Below, piece after piece: positions 9,748 through 20,476 of a DNA stretch of 64,000 nucleotides. Positions within the stretch are counted from its first letter, which is position 1; every line of letters starts with the position of its first letter. Position numbers and translations under genes: made by a program. Origin of the DNA: Bradyrhizobium sp. CCGUVB4N. GTDB lineage: Bacteria; Pseudomonadota; Alphaproteobacteria; Rhizobiales; Xanthobacteraceae. The notes under the pieces were generated by a model. The model did not search any database. It saw only the letters and a list, made by a program, of their open reading frames with translations, and was not told where the DNA came from. Location of the stretch: NCBI RefSeq assembly GCF_024199945.1, contig NZ_JANADP010000001.1, positions 1,984,001 to 2,048,000 on the forward strand, written 5' to 3'.

Positions 9748-11371
9748 TTGCATGCCCTTACACTCTCGCCGATCGTGCGGCGACTTGTGTTTGTTCTGTT
9801 GTCGCGCTGCCGCGTCTTGACGAGGGTGGCGGGCCTTTTGCCGATTGGGGCGCCTTGGCAGTCGAGGTCATCGCTCTAATTTAACTCAATGCGCCGAAAC
9901 GCGCTCACCGGCGAATCTTGCCGGTTCCGGGACCACTGAGACAACGAATCCGACATACGGGGGTGGTAACGTTCGATTGGCGGGCGTTGCGGGTATCGTT
10001 GCGGGTGCGGCAGTGAGTGCCGTTGTTCTGAGATGTCTGCCCGCGCAACAGGCTGTCGTGCTTGCTGTCTTACGGTCTCGCAGATAGTCGAGTGCCCCCA
10101 ATTCGATCGAGAGACGAAAGGCTGCCGAGCCGCAACCTGGGTCGTGGGACGTGACGAAGCGACTTACTTCCCGTGAGTCGAAGGCGGTCAACCAAAAAGA
10201 TGCCAGCGACTGTGACGTCGGATCGTCCGGCTGACAAATGACAAACCGTGCGCTCAAGACGCATTGAAGCATTTCCAACAAACTTGGCACTGTTGCCGTA
10301 GTTGCGCTTGAGTAAGAGAAGAGACGAATTTGACAGGAGCGCACGTCCGCCGGGGACAACTTGGGGAGCTCAAAGACACGGTAAGATCCCTCGCCTGTGT
10401 GGTTGCCAGAAAGCACACGCGCTTAATGTCTTCGATCCGCTAAGCTGTTAGCGAGCGCGACACTGCGTCGCAATCGCATCGGCATTCTTCGTATTGCGCT
10501 GGCCCAAATCCTGCACAGATCCAAGCGCAGTTGAGTGCGACAAGGAGAATGGAAGAAAGATGCGCTTGGACCGGCATGTCAGACAACCATGCGCTCCAAT
10601 GTCGCATGTCGGAAATCGACGTCAATATCCGTTGCATGTTGGTGGGACCGGCATGCAGCAGGAAAGACTGGAATATGCTGGTGCTCAATGCGCGTCGCGA
10701 CTTCGGCTCGTCGGCCGGAGATCGATTTTTGCGCTGGCACGCCAGCTCTTGCCCGCGGCAAGCTGTCGATGATGATTCATTCCCGCAAGGGGCGGTGGCT
10801 GAAGACGATGTCGAGGTCGAGCTGGCTACCGCCGGATCCGACCGCACCGCTTGACCGAACTCAAAGAGTTTGGGCGCAAGCGGCTTCTGGCATTGCGCAA
10901 CAGCGCGGCCGGCTCACACTCCGTGCCGGAGGGCGCGCTGCTGACATCATCGGAAACGCCAGTCGCCGACGGACGCAATTAACATCAGTCGTGGCGGCCG
11001 AGCCTGTTGGCATCGCGGTGGCGTTCCGTCCTTTGACCTACACGCGACCTGCATGGCCACCTGGGGTAGGCATATCGCTCCAACATTCTGGGACGTCGTG
11101 GTGGGAAAGCGAAAAGCTCACCCTGCGCTCGAATGAAGCAAGTGAAACACGAGATATCGCGATCCGCGACGTAGGCCGTATGTGATCATCTGCGAATACG
11201 TGAGAAGTCATCTCTTGTTTTCGTTGGGTCTGCACCAATATTATTCCAGCGAAGGTTTGTGCGCGATCTTGTGAAGCAGCGTGAATCGAATGAAGCGTCT
11301 TGTTCACCGTCGTGCCATGAAAAGATGTTATCTCCTGGCGGCATCCGAGTGGACACGAGATTGAGCGTGAC
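9748..11371. other. Long region without recognisable gene, between ISL3 and nifA
   Basis: About 1.6 kb. Overlapping open frames of 60-216 codons exist on both strands (for example 10531-10854 and 10535-11185 on the plus strand, 9886-10416 on the minus strand), but none resembles a known protein and they contradict each other. In Bradyrhizobium japonicum fixR lies directly before nifA; no fixR remnant is seen here. No -24/-12 element with correct GG-N10-GC spacing and no TGT-N10-ACA site were found in the last 500 bp before nifA. Confidence 0.6.
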
Positions 11372-13189
11372 ATGCAAGACGATGTTTTGAAGTGCGAACT
11401 AAGCGCAAGCGAGGAGAGGAAGGGCGACGTCGGCGTTGTCACAGTGCATATTGCTTCCGCGGGCGAATGGCCTGGCTCGGAGGGCGAGGCGAACAATCCC
11501 GTGGTCGTACCCTTGAACGAAATCGCCCTCAGAGGAGTGTTCGAAATATCGAACATGCTTGCTAGTCCTTCGCGGCTCGAAGTCGCGCTGGCAAGCGTCA
11601 TCGAACTGCTGCAATCCTCACTGCAGATGCGGCACGGTGTCGTCTCTCTCCTGGCAGACGACGACGTGGCGGAAATCGCGGTCGGCGCCGGTTGGACCGA
11701 AGGAAGCGATGAACGCTACCGCATGCGCCTGCCTCAAAAGGCGATTGATGAGATTGTGGCGACGGGGATGCCGTTCGTAGCTGAAGACGTTGCAACGCAT
11801 CCAGCGTTTAGTGCTGCTGACATGGATGTGCTCGGGGCCGGCGATCACATTCGGTTATCCTTTATCGGAGTTCCCATCAGCGTCGATGGACAAGTAGTCG
11901 GCACCCTATCGATCGAGCGTGTGCCAGATACCGACTCGATGTTCCCGCTCGATTCCGATGTCCGGCTGCTCACCATGATTGCCAACCTCATCGGACAGGC
12001 GGTGAAGCTCCATCGCTTGGTGGCGCGCGACCGCAAGCGCCTCATGGCGGAGAGCTATCGATGGCAGAAGGAGCTCCTCGAATTTAAGCAACCGGCGCGA
12101 GAGCGTAAGAAGGTTCATATCGATGGTATCATCGGTACCAGTCCGGCACTACGCGGACTGCTCGACAAGATCGCGGTGGTAGCCAAGTCGAATGCCACAG
12201 TTCTGTTGCGAGGTGAGTCGGGCACCGGCAAGGAGCTGGTAGCCAAAGCTATTCACGAGTTATCTCCGCGGACTAAGCGGCCGTTCATTAAGATGAACTG
12301 CGCGGCGCTGCCTGAGACAGTGCTGGAATCCGAATTGTTCGGCCACGAAAAGGGGGCGTTTACTGGTGCCCATAATTCACGCAAAGGGCGCTTTGAGCTT
12401 GCCGACAAGGGGACGCTGTTTCTAGACGAGATCGGCGAGATCTCGGGCTCGTTTCAGGCAAAGCTGTTGCGGGTTCTTCAGGAACAAGAGTTCGAGCGGG
12501 TCGGTAGCGGCCACACTATAAAAGTTGATGTCCGCGTGATCGCTGCAACCAACAAGGACCTGGAAGGGGCGGTGGCAAAGAACGAGTTTCGCGCCGACCT
12601 TTATTATCGTATTAGCGTAGTTCCATTGCTGCTGCCCCCGTTGCGCGAAAGACGTAGTGACATTCCGCTGCTCGCCACCGAGTTTCTCAAAAATTTCAAC
12701 AGCGAAAACTGTCGTACGTTAACGTTCGATCCGAGTGCCATGGACGTGCTGATGAATTGTGGTTTTCCGGGTAATGTGCGTGAACTCGAAAACTGCGTGC
12801 AACGGACCGCAACACTGGCGCCAGGGCCGTTCATCGTCAGGCGCGATTTTGCTTGCTGTCACGGTCAATGCCTCTCTGCCCTGTTGTGGAAGAGCGGATC
12901 GGATCAAACGAAGCCGCGGGCCACGGTGATCGGTGAGCTATCGGCGAAACCAGTTATACCGGCTCCTGACACAGCTGCGTCGATTGCCGTTCTAAGTCCA
13001 CCTATCGAGGTCGCGCCGGCCGATGGTGCGATCGTGAGTGGTGCAAAGCTGACGGATCGCGAGCGCCTCATTGCTGCAATGGAAAAAGCTGGCTGGGTTC
13101 AGGCAAAGGCCGCGCGCCTTCTTGCACTGACGCCGCGCCAAATCGGATACGCGCTCAGGAAATATGGCATCGAAATCAAGCGTCTGTGA
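11372..13189 (+). CDS. nifA: NifA, sigma54-dependent activator of nitrogen fixation genes
   Basis: A 605-residue enhancer-binding protein. An N-terminal GAF domain (about residues 55-205) is followed by the AAA+ domain with Walker A GESGTGKE near 281, the sigma54-contacting GAFTGA near 329, Walker [10 protein letters not shown], and [11 protein letters not shown]. The inter-domain linker carries the Cys-rich motif ACCHGQC (about 494-500), the redox/oxygen-sensing feature of rhizobial NifA. The C-terminal helix-turn-helix ends in [21 protein letters not shown]. It should activate the sigma54 promoters listed at 48.3, 52.1, 53.5 and 55.0 kb. It is about 41 kb from fixR, its usual operon partner. 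Confidence 0.95.
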   Translation: MQDDVLKCELSASEERKGDVGVVTVHIASAGEWPGSEGEANNPVVVPLNEIALRGVFEISNMLASPSRLEVALASVIELLQSSLQMRHGVVSLLADDDVAEIAVGAGWTEGSDERYRMRLPQKAIDEIVATGMPFVAEDVATHPAFSAADMDVLGAGDHIRLSFIGVPISVDGQVVGTLSIERVPDTDSMFPLDSDVRLLTMIANLIGQAVKLHRLVARDRKRLMAESYRWQKELLEFKQPARERKKVHIDGIIGTSPALRGLLDKIAVVAKSNATVLLRGESGTGKELVAKAIHELSPRTKRPFIKMNCAALPETVLESELFGHEKGAFTGAHNSRKGRFELADKGTLFLDEIGEISGSFQAKLLRVLQEQEFERVGSGHTIKVDVRVIAATNKDLEGAVAKNEFRADLYYRISVVPLLLPPLRERRSDIPLLATEFLKNFNSENCRTLTFDPSAMDVLMNCGFPGNVRELENCVQRTATLAPGPFIVRRDFACCHGQCLSALLWKSGSDQTKPRATVIGELSAKPVIPAPDTAASIAVLSPPIEVAPADGAIVSGAKLTDRERLIAAMEKAGWVQAKAARLLALTPRQIGYALRKYGIEIKRL

Positions 13190-13437
13190 ACAGCTCCTGG
13201 ATTCGGTCTATGCTGTCAGAGGCGCGAATGTGAAGTGACGAGAGGCCTCCCACGTCCAAGAAGAAGCAGCATCGGAGATCCGGCGCGACGATGAGAAAAT
13301 GCGTGTGATGGTCGAGGCCGTCAGCCGGCTGCAGGAACCGGCCAGTCCCCGGCAAGGCGGTCGGTGCAGCGAAAGCCAAGCCGATTGACGTAAAATGCTT
13401 AGGCTCTCAGCTTGACTTTGGCCAATTTTGAACTCGT

Positions 13438-13722
13438 TCATGGGATACGCGGACCCCTGAACATGGGATCGTTCTCGACGATTTCATGAGCGCTCGTGAG
13501 CATGAGTTTCATGCGCCCCATATTGCCAAAGGTTGTCCAGCGCCCCTTCACGTTCGACCAGTAGAAGAGCTCGAAGCGATCGGTATCTGGAATGGGGCGC
13601 AGCCGTGCGACCGGATTTGAAGTCCGACGGTTGATAACTAAATAACCGCTACGGCTCTTTTCTATGTCGTGATGCGTGAACTGAGCAGCAATCTGGGCAA
13701 GCGTTGGGTCGGATTTTGCCAT
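13438..13722 (-). CDS. Small conserved-looking protein of unknown function
   Basis: A 94-residue frame starting at ATG 13722 (MAKSDPTLAQIAAQFT); the frame is open another 20 codons upstream, but this start gives the more protein-like N-terminus. It contains PVARLRPIPDTDRFELFYWS and KGRWTTFGNMGRMKLML, a mix of beta-rich and charged segments, with no membrane segment. I recall similar small proteins near rhizobial nif genes but cannot name the family. It is convergent with nifA and divergent from the transposase at 13838. Confidence 0.6.
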   Translation of the reverse strand: MAKSDPTLAQIAAQFTHHDIEKSRSGYLVINRRTSNPVARLRPIPDTDRFELFYWSNVKGRWTTFGNMGRMKLMLTSAHEIVENDPMFRGPRIP

Positions 13723-13744
13723 AGCGCTCAATGTGCTCGATCGG

Positions 13745-15240
13745 TGCCGCGCGGGCCAGAGTGGATCGGTTTGCCGATTCAATTTGTCGCAGCTGGACGA
13801 GGTTGCCGCGATTCAACATGCCGATTCTACCGATGGGATGCAACACGCCCGTCTTCTTCCCCGCTCTTGCGATCCGCTGCCGCCGCGTTTTGCAGCCCGG
13901 CTTGCAGTCTTCACCGATCTGTTCACGCGTCCTACCTGGCCGAATGTTCTGATGCTGCTCGCCGGCGTTATCCTGGCGCCCGGCCGGCGCACTGTCACGG
14001 CGGCGCTGCGCATCCTCGGGCGAGAGCGCGATCCCGATTTCTGTACTTTCCATCGCGTCCTCAACCGGGCGGCGTGGTCGTCGCGGGCCGCGGCAGGCCG
14101 CCTGCTGCTCCTGCTGATCAAGGTCTTCGTGGCGGCCGGCGAGCCAGTGGTGATCGGGCTCGATGACACCATCGAGCGGCGCTGGGGACCCAAGATCAGC
14201 GCCCGCGGCATCTATCGCGACCCGGTGCGCTCCTCCAAGGGGCACTTCGTCAAAGCCAGCGGTCTGCGCTGGCTTTCCGCCATGTTGCTGGTGCGCGTGC
14301 CGTGGGCCGATCGCATCATGGCGCTGCCCTTCCTCACACTGCTCGCCCCCTCCAAACGCTTCTATGACGGCAAGTCGCGCTCGCCCAAGACGCTGCTCGA
14401 TTGGGCCCGCCAGGCTGCTTGGCAAATCCATCGTTGGCTGCCCGATCGATATATCGTACTGGTCGCCGACAGCGCCTTTGCCGCCATCGAGTTCCTTGCC
14501 GCTGTCCGCAAGCATGTCTGCATTGTCACCCGCCTGCGCCTCGATGCCAACCTGTTCGAATTTCCCCGACCAAAGCGCAAAGGTCGTGGCCGCCCTCCAA
14601 TCCGAGGTAAGCCCCACAAAAAACTCTCTGCCATCCTCAAGGATCGCAACGTGTCCTGGACGCGCTACCGGGTCAGTCTCTGGTACGGCCGAACCAATCG
14701 CATTGTCGAGATCGCAACCGGCACCGCTCTGTGGTATCGCGGCGGCGTTCCGCCGGTACCGATCCGCTGGCTTCTCGTCCGCGACCCAACCGGCGAGTTC
14801 GACCCGCAGGCCTTCCTGGCGACCGATCTCAACGCTCTTCCCCGCGACATCCTCGCCTGGTTCGTCACTCGCTGGCAGGTCGAAGTCACCTTCGAGGAAG
14901 TTCGCGCTCACCTCGGTGTCGAGACCCAGCGCCAATGGTCGGACAAAGCCATTCTGCGCACTACCCCGATCTTGCTCGGCCTCTACTCCATCGTCACGCT
15001 ATGGACCCACGACCTCGCCAAGGCACAAAAGCTCAAGCCCAGAACCGCGGCTTGGTATCCAAAAGCCGCGCTGACCTTTAGCGATGCGATCGCATCCGTC
15101 CGACGCCAAATATGGGCTCATCAGATTTCTTTCATGTCCCGGCCGCGCCGGAACAGTATAGAAATTCCGCGCCATATCTGGCGCCGGATGGAGAACGCGC
15201 TCGCCTACGCCGCATAAATCGGCCAAAGTCGAGCTCAGGA
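13745..15240 (+). mobile_element. DDE-transposase insertion sequence (family uncertain)
   Basis: One transposase gene flanked by weak inverted repeats: the left end contains GGTTTGCCGATTC near 13768 and the reverse complement of the right end TTTGGCCGATTTATG near 15216. The exact ends and target duplication could not be fixed, so the limits are approximate. Confidence 0.55.
13838..15217 (+). CDS. DDE transposase (IS701/IS4-like)
   Basis: The start chosen is ATG 13838 (MQHARLLPRSCDPLPPRFA), giving 459 residues. The first catalytic Asp is probably in VIGLDDTIERRWG, followed by SKGHFVKASGLRW, then YIVLVADSAFAAIEF and RWQVEVTFEEVRAHLGVETQ, where the Glu is expected. The frame is intact. The family is not certain: it shares the DDT motif and layout of IS701-like proteins. 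The 428-codon frame on the other strand is a shadow. Confidence 0.8.
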   Translation: MQHARLLPRSCDPLPPRFAARLAVFTDLFTRPTWPNVLMLLAGVILAPGRRTVTAALRILGRERDPDFCTFHRVLNRAAWSSRAAAGRLLLLLIKVFVAAGEPVVIGLDDTIERRWGPKISARGIYRDPVRSSKGHFVKASGLRWLSAMLLVRVPWADRIMALPFLTLLAPSKRFYDGKSRSPKTLLDWARQAAWQIHRWLPDRYIVLVADSAFAAIEFLAAVRKHVCIVTRLRLDANLFEFPRPKRKGRGRPPIRGKPHKKLSAILKDRNVSWTRYRVSLWYGRTNRIVEIATGTALWYRGGVPPVPIRWLLVRDPTGEFDPQAFLATDLNALPRDILAWFVTRWQVEVTFEEVRAHLGVETQRQWSDKAILRTTPILLGLYSIVTLWTHDLAKAQKLKPRTAAWYPKAALTFSDAIASVRRQIWAHQISFMSRPRRNSIEIPRHIWRRMENALAYAA

Positions 15241-15244
15241 CGTC

Positions 15245-16139
15245 AGGTACAAAATATGCGACGTGAGATAGGGGGCGTGGACGGATAACGGAGGCTGGCG
15301 ATAAAATAGCCGAGGCTGTCGATTGGCCGTAATAGATACGTCCCCGAAGCGTTCGAGAAATTCCCCATAACCACGGGCGGCCGTCTGACAGAAACCGGCA
15401 AGCCGATCACGAAATCTGTGCCATCGATCGATTCGATGGAACCGTCATCAAGATAGCGCACATCGCGGTTGCGGCGCAATTCCGCGGCATTGTGTCTAAC
15501 ATTGCTATATTGGCCGCGCCCACTACCGTCTTCCGAAATCGGCAACGCGGGCTCGGCGGCTTAGGCGCCTCGCAAAGGAGGCAATCGGCCGGCTACCGAT
15601 CAAGATCGTTGAACTTCCGTTCAAGCTCCCGCCCGTGCAACTATCTGTGCAGTGGCACAGATCCAGATCGAACGATACGGCCTTGAGCTGGCTCCTTGAG
15701 ATGATGAGGGCAACGGCAAGGAATTTAGGCTGAGCCCCCACATGCGAGGGACTTGAACGGTCAGAATGGCAAACATGTCTTTTGCCGCGTTTGGTGGATC
15801 CTGTGTATCTCGGCGGTCGGGTGCAGGATGAAACTTCTTTGGCGGGTGCGGCCAGGAGCTTGACGAAGAGCCTCCTCTCCAGTGGTTAATTAGCAAGAGC
15901 GACATTGAAGTTTTGCGTCTGAAAGTGGCTCGTCCTGTGGCGGAGGAACAGACAACCCGCTGTGTGGTGTGCAGAAGGACGACCACCTCTGGTGTATTCC
16001 TGCCGGCCATCAGGCCGACAGTGCAGATTGGTAGGAAGATTGAGGTCCGGGAGCTGGAAGAACGAGGGCCGCAGCCTATGCAAGGTCGCTAATAGATCCG
16101 TGCCACGGGGGGCGCACCACGCCACCACTGAGGCCGACA
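15245..16139. other. Region without recognisable gene
   Basis: Short frames only. The minus-strand frame 15243-15545 (containing GSIESIDGTDFVIGLPVSVR) has some protein-like character but no known relative and no start supported by a ribosome binding site. It may be a relic. Confidence 0.45.
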
Positions 16140-16385
16140 CTATAATCCGGGCCACCGTCCTAGTTCGGTACGTAGACTACAAATAGCGTTGTTCGCCAGA
16201 TCAAATACATTCTTTTCTCCTGTTCTCAATGAACGTTCCAGGTGGGCTCGTAGCCTGGCGCGCAGCAACGCCTCAGCATTGTGGGTCAGAAATGGATCTT
16301 TCTCTACGAAACGCCATGACTTCTCAAACGCTGCGCTAACCAAAGTATCGAGTGTGTGCTCTGGCTTGGGCGAAGTGTGATCCAT
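16140..16385 (-). CDS. Small hypothetical protein
   Basis: 81 residues from ATG 16385 (MDHTSPKPEHTLDTLVSAAF), chosen because GGAG lies 9 bases upstream; the open frame continues 12 codons further. The sequence DTLVSAAFEKSWRFVEKDP followed by a heptad-like Leu/Arg-rich stretch and LANNAICSLRTELG is typical of a small helical protein found in rhizobia. Function unknown. Confidence 0.6.
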   Translation of the reverse strand: MDHTSPKPEHTLDTLVSAAFEKSWRFVEKDPFLTHNAEALLRARLRAHLERSLRTGEKNVFDLANNAICSLRTELGRWPGL

Positions 16386-16699
16386 GGATAGAAACTCCAA
16401 CAAGATATCCTTTTTCAGCAACGACTGGCCGCTGGTCAGAGAAGGTAGGTTGAAAGCGGCGCTTGCGGCGGGGAGTACTTGCAGTCATTCAGCTCGTGAA
16501 CCCATGCCTATACAGGTGCTTGTTGAAGCGATGATGACTGCTGCTGTGCAAAGCTGCTTCAGTACTTCACAAATTCGGTATTCTAGTAAAACTTGCCACG
16601 ATTGGCGCCTCACGTGATGGATAAAATCTATCGTCCATCCGCAGGACGAATCTGTTAGCTTCGCCGGGTTCAGATCCCATTGGCGTCAGAGCTGCTAAG
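16386..16699. other. Region without recognisable gene
   Basis: About 310 bp with no convincing open frame. The TTCAGAT loop near 16670 resembles a tRNA T-arm but no tRNA can be folded around it. Confidence 0.5.
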
Positions 16700-17205
16700 C
16701 CAACTGCTATTTCGCTATTTCTCGCCTACGTGCATAAAGGCTTCCACGCAGCGCCTCGGTAAGACCACGCGAGCGGTAGGACGTCTCTTCAAGGCCAGAA
16801 AGTTCGGCGCTTTTTCGAGAGTTCGGCGTAGGAAGAAGATCAGCGAAATGATGAAGCAGCCCGCAAAGAACGGAAATGCGCCAACCCCAGAACGGTTTCA
16901 CGCGGCATCGTCTCTGTAGCCGAGGATCGCTGCAACGAAGATCGCGACCTGCTGGCTCGACGATTGGAGCGAGGTGCAGAAGCCGCGGTTCCGGGGGCGT
17001 TGAGATCTCCGATAGATAGACCGAAACGCCGCCGGCGCACGATAGCGCCGATCGGGCGCATTAGAGCGCCCATTCAGAACATACCAAACGTGCTAAGCAG
17101 CAAAGTGGTTTCATCATCCGATGCAAAGAATGCCTTCACGACAACGCTAGCACAGAAGCCGGATAGGAAGAAGTCGAACTGCTCGAAAAAAATCCGCTCG
17201 TCGCA
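16700..17205 (-). pseudogene. MFS transporter (citrate/proton symporter type), decayed fragment
   Basis: Reading the minus strand with frameshifts gives, in order, FDFFLSGFCASVVVKAFF (17175-17120), LLLSTFGMF, MGALMRPIGAIV near 17060, RNRGFCTSLQSSSQQVAIFV near 16950 and GWRISVLCGLL near 16890. These blocks match in order the N-terminal half of metabolite:H+ symporters of the KgtP/CitA type. At least three frame changes and stop codons make it nonfunctional. It lies immediately after the penicillin-binding-protein fragment on the same strand. Confidence 0.65.
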
Positions 17206-17218
17206 CGATAGTCGCACC

Positions 17219-17674
17219 GCCCGGGAAATCGAGGTCGACATGGTCGTAGAAGTGGCTGTCCTCGGTTGCGGGCGTGAGCTTGACCACCGCGTCAGGAAAA
17301 TCCTCAAGAGGGACCGAAACGTCATGGTCAATCGGCCTGCCACCAATCGGATCGCAGAATTGATCAAACAGACACGCCGCGACGATGGAAACCTTTAGCC
17401 AATCTTCTTGCAGGGAAGCGCGAATAGTGGGGACCGCTAACACCAGTAACAGGATCAGTCCGCCGAAGGCCAGGGTAATGGATTCGGAATAGGCACGAGA
17501 AGCAGCCAGCGCTGCCATTGGACGAGACAGATGCGGTCTATAAATCTCAAGTAACGACCATATGGTGTCCGCAACGCCCTTGCGCATACCCGGGCGGAAA
17601 CGAAAAGACAGCTCGCAGTCCGACAGGAAGTGCCGGATAGCGGTCCTCCGGTTCGGCGGTATAGTCTGACTCAC
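17219..17674 (-). pseudogene. Penicillin-binding protein 1A, N-terminal fragment
   Basis: The frame contains a membrane anchor (AFGGLILLLVLAVPTIRA) and then DPIGGRPIDHDVSVPLEDFP, DAVVKLTPATEDSHFYDHVD and LDFPG. This is the start of a class A PBP glycosyltransferase domain, where intact relatives read ATLATEDRRFYDHFGID. The similarity stops abruptly at DFPG and MFS-transporter sequence follows, so the rest of the gene is deleted. Degenerate residues at the catalytic ATEDRRFY motif show it is not functional. Confidence 0.65.
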
Positions 17675-18645
17675 GTGGATCTTTCACTTCTACTATGTGC
17701 GTGTGCCTGGGATGTTCAGGCGCGTCTTTCTGAGGTCCGACGGCAACCTCCAAGTCGGTAGCCGGATATCTCAAGAGGCCGCTGCCACTTGGCGCAGCAG
17801 AGGCCAGCGCGAGGCTGACATATCCACTGCTGCGGAAGGCGCCTGCGGCCGAGTGATTGTCGCGACTTCAGCTCACATGTCCGCTTAGGATTGCGAAAGC
17901 CGAGCAAAACGACCGGAGTTCGTCTTTGGAAAAGTCGAACAGTACGGATGGATCCATGCTGGTCGCAAGGACGATCGATCGCCGGTGCCCACCCGAAAGT
18001 CGCTCGAGCCGCAGTTTGTTCGAGCGCCGTATCTTATGAGCTGCATCGAAACAAATGACGTTCTGACTAGCCATAACTTGCTCCCGTTATCTGATGTGGA
18101 TGCTGCTCTCGAAATCGGCGAGCAGATTCGGCGGCCCACATAGGGGGCAAGTGTGGCGCCTTTGCGCGGATGCTGAAGTGATAGATCGGCAACACCTGAC
18201 ATCTGTCGCAGGTGCGTCAACTTCCGTCAGTAAAAAACGACGGGTACGGCGTGGTCGAAAGCTGAGGTCGGTGGGAAACTGAAGCAAACGGTATCCTTGG
18301 CAGGCATAGGGCACGAGCTTGCGGAATGATCTAATCGCAACAGGCGAGCAGGATCTAAAATCGGCTCAGCGTGACGCATCACATTGCCTGGGTCATCGAT
18401 GGATCGCACAAACGACACTGCCGCGTGCCTTGGATTTGAACGCCGGAAGGAGGGCGAGCCGCAGACCCACAACGGGTCGGAATCGGCAGTCGATAGGTTG
18501 CCGAAGACGGTGCAAAACGATCCGCCTTCCGAGATCCAGCTTGCTGGAAGTTCCTTTCAAGCGCGCCATCGCGTGAGAGCTGCTCATGGAGCGGCCACAC
18601 GCGCGGGCGAGGCACATGAACTGCGGTGAAGCAATCCAAGTTCCG
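17675..18645. other. Region without recognisable gene
   Basis: About 970 bp of short, mutually overlapping frames. A minus-strand stretch near 17920-18010 containing LERLSGGHRR and SIVLATSMDPSVLFD faintly recalls an ABC-ATPase signature region; it is too short and degenerate to call. Confidence 0.5.
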
Positions 18646-20181
18646 TCAATTGCTGAAGTCTTGGTCGCCTGATCGGGAATCAAGATCTCTGAGTACATTA
18701 TGCTGAATCTTGCCTAACGCCGTTCGCGGCAATTCTTCCGTGAAAATGATTTCGCGGGGCACTTTGAAACGCGCGAGATGCGATTGCGCATGCGTTACGA
18801 GAGCTTCGGCGTTCGTCCCGGCTCCGGGCCGCGCGATCACATAAGCGACCGGTACCTCGTCCCATAAAGGATCCGGCCGGCCAATGACCGCGCACTCTGC
18901 AACGTCAGTATGCTCGAGGAGTACACGCTCGACCTCCGCCGGATAGATGTTTTCTCCGCCGGAAATAATCAGGTTCTTCTTGCGGTCATGAACCCAAAAA
19001 TAGCCGTCTCGATCACGAGAGGCGATGTCGCCAGTGCGATACCAGCCGTCATGCATCGCCTCGCGCGTGGCTGCTTGATTGTCCCAATACGCGTGCAATA
19101 CGTTTGGGCCTCGCACGGCGATCTCACCCGGCGTCCCCGCGGGCAACTCGTTACCGGCATCGTCTATCACGATCGCTTCACAGCACAGTCCGGGTAGGCC
19201 GGTCGACCCCTGCCGCGAAAGGTCACCGCCGAGCCTCGTATAGATCGCAATGGGGCTCGTTTCCGTAGAGCCGTAGACCTGCAGCACGGGCACCCGGCGC
19301 GCAGCCAAGCGATCGATCAAGTGTTGCGGCACAATCGTTGAACCCACCGAGACCGCTTTCAGCGACGACAGATCGGCCGTCGACCACCTAAGGTCGCCAG
19401 TCAAGGTTTGAATGATCGCAGGCACCAAGGCGGTCAAAGTCGGCCGATCATGCGCGAGTGCGGTAAAGGTGGCGTCAGTCGTAAACCGTGAACAAATGCT
19501 AACGGTCGCGCCAAGATGCAATGCCGGCGTCGTCTGAATGTTGAGCCCGCCGACGTGAAAAAGTGGCAGTACTGTCAGCACATGATCGTCGGATGTGAGG
19601 TCGTGCATATGCTGACTCATCACGCCGTTCCACAACAAGGCTTCTTGGCTCAGAATTGCTCCCTTTGGCCGGCCCGTGGTCCCTGAAGTATAGACGATCA
19701 GAAGCGGGTCGGTCATGTCCGCGTTGGGGTTGTAGTTCTCTCGCTGTATCTGCTCCAACAAGCCCTCCCATGTGCGCGTGCCGGAAGACGCAAAGTCGAA
19801 GCCCACGGTCGTTACCTGGGGCAGTGTCTCTGCTAGAATCGGCAGGAGTCCTTCAAAAGCCTGCTCGGTGAGCAGAAGCTTGGCCCCTGCGTCGGCTAAG
19901 ATGAAAAGCTGCTCGGTAACCGCCAACCGCCAATTCAAGGGCACCAATATCGCCCCGAGTCGCGCGCAAGCGTAGAGGAGAACGAGGTAATCAGGGCGGT
20001 TGAGGCTGAGGAGAGCAACGCGATCGCCTCTGTTGACCCCGAGCTCATTTTTCATGGCACGTGCTGCGCGGTCGATGCGTCGATTAAGGTCGGCGTAACT
20101 TAATGTCTCGCCTTCGAAATGGATCGCAGGCTTGTTAGGAGCGAACGCAGCGTTGCGCTCAATCAGTGAGCAGAGATCCAC
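18646..20181 (-). CDS. Acyl-CoA ligase (AMP-forming)
   Basis: A 511-residue ANL-superfamily enzyme that activates a carboxylic acid to its CoA thioester. The AMP-binding P-loop YTSGTTGRPKGA is near residues 168-179, followed by LPLFHVGGLN, VYGSTETSP, GWYRTGDIASRDRDGYF, DRKKNLIISGGENIYPAEVE and the catalytic Lys in LPRTALGKIQ. It starts at GTG 20181 (MDLCSLIERNAAF). The substrate cannot be read from sequence; fatty, malonyl or aromatic acids are all possible. It is on the same strand as two ParA-like genes and an acyl-CoA carboxylase upstream, suggesting an activate-then-carboxylate route. Confidence 0.88.
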   Translation of the reverse strand: MDLCSLIERNAAFAPNKPAIHFEGETLSYADLNRRIDRAARAMKNELGVNRGDRVALLSLNRPDYLVLLYACARLGAILVPLNWRLAVTEQLFILADAGAKLLLTEQAFEGLLPILAETLPQVTTVGFDFASSGTRTWEGLLEQIQRENYNPNADMTDPLLIVYTSGTTGRPKGAILSQEALLWNGVMSQHMHDLTSDDHVLTVLPLFHVGGLNIQTTPALHLGATVSICSRFTTDATFTALAHDRPTLTALVPAIIQTLTGDLRWSTADLSSLKAVSVGSTIVPQHLIDRLAARRVPVLQVYGSTETSPIAIYTRLGGDLSRQGSTGLPGLCCEAIVIDDAGNELPAGTPGEIAVRGPNVLHAYWDNQAATREAMHDGWYRTGDIASRDRDGYFWVHDRKKNLIISGGENIYPAEVERVLLEHTDVAECAVIGRPDPLWDEVPVAYVIARPGAGTNAEALVTHAQSHLARFKVPREIIFTEELPRTALGKIQHNVLRDLDSRSGDQDFSN

Positions 20182-20476
20182 TATTCTTGATCCTCTCTTG
20201 GGTCCTTACAGGGCTCTCAGCCGAGTTGTCCGAATCAGCGTTTGTCGTCGCCCATTTGAAGGTTGTGACTGTGTTTCACGATTGAGAGGCCGATGTAGCC
20301 AAACGGACAAGACGTCAGGGTCATTCAACACTGGCTGCACCGACATCGCCGGGACCTTGGCGCGCAAGGCTCCGTATAACTCAGGCCGCCGCAAGCGCGG
20401 GCTCGGAACCGGACGCGTTCGGCATTGTTGTGGGAGGCGACCGGCTCGCATTTTCGTACCACTGGTGCGTCACAGC
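20182..20476. other. Spacer between ligase and ParA-like genes
   Basis: About 295 bp with no convincing gene. A minus-strand frame 20206-20451 is open but unlike any protein I recognise. No clear -24/-12 promoter was found for the ligase. Confidence 0.5.

Noticed and set aside
11100..11371. Promoter of nifA of the -24/-12 type
   Set aside because: Several GG pairs exist but none has GC at the right distance together with a TGGC-like -24 element.
13649..14935. 428-codon frame antisense to the DDE transposase
   Set aside because: Shadow of the transposase gene; no protein-family resemblance.
16655..16685. Possible tRNA T-arm (GGGTTCAGATCCC)
   Set aside because: The loop lacks the conserved A58 and no acceptor, D or anticodon arms can be built around it.
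16680..16696. Sigma54-like TTGGCGTCAGAGCTGCT
   Set aside because: GG-N10-GC spacing is correct but both halves deviate and no gene lies downstream on that strand.
17885..18074. ABC-transporter ATPase remnant (LSGGHRR...MDPSVLFD)
   Set aside because: Too short and without Walker A or a proper Walker B; similarity may be fortuitous.
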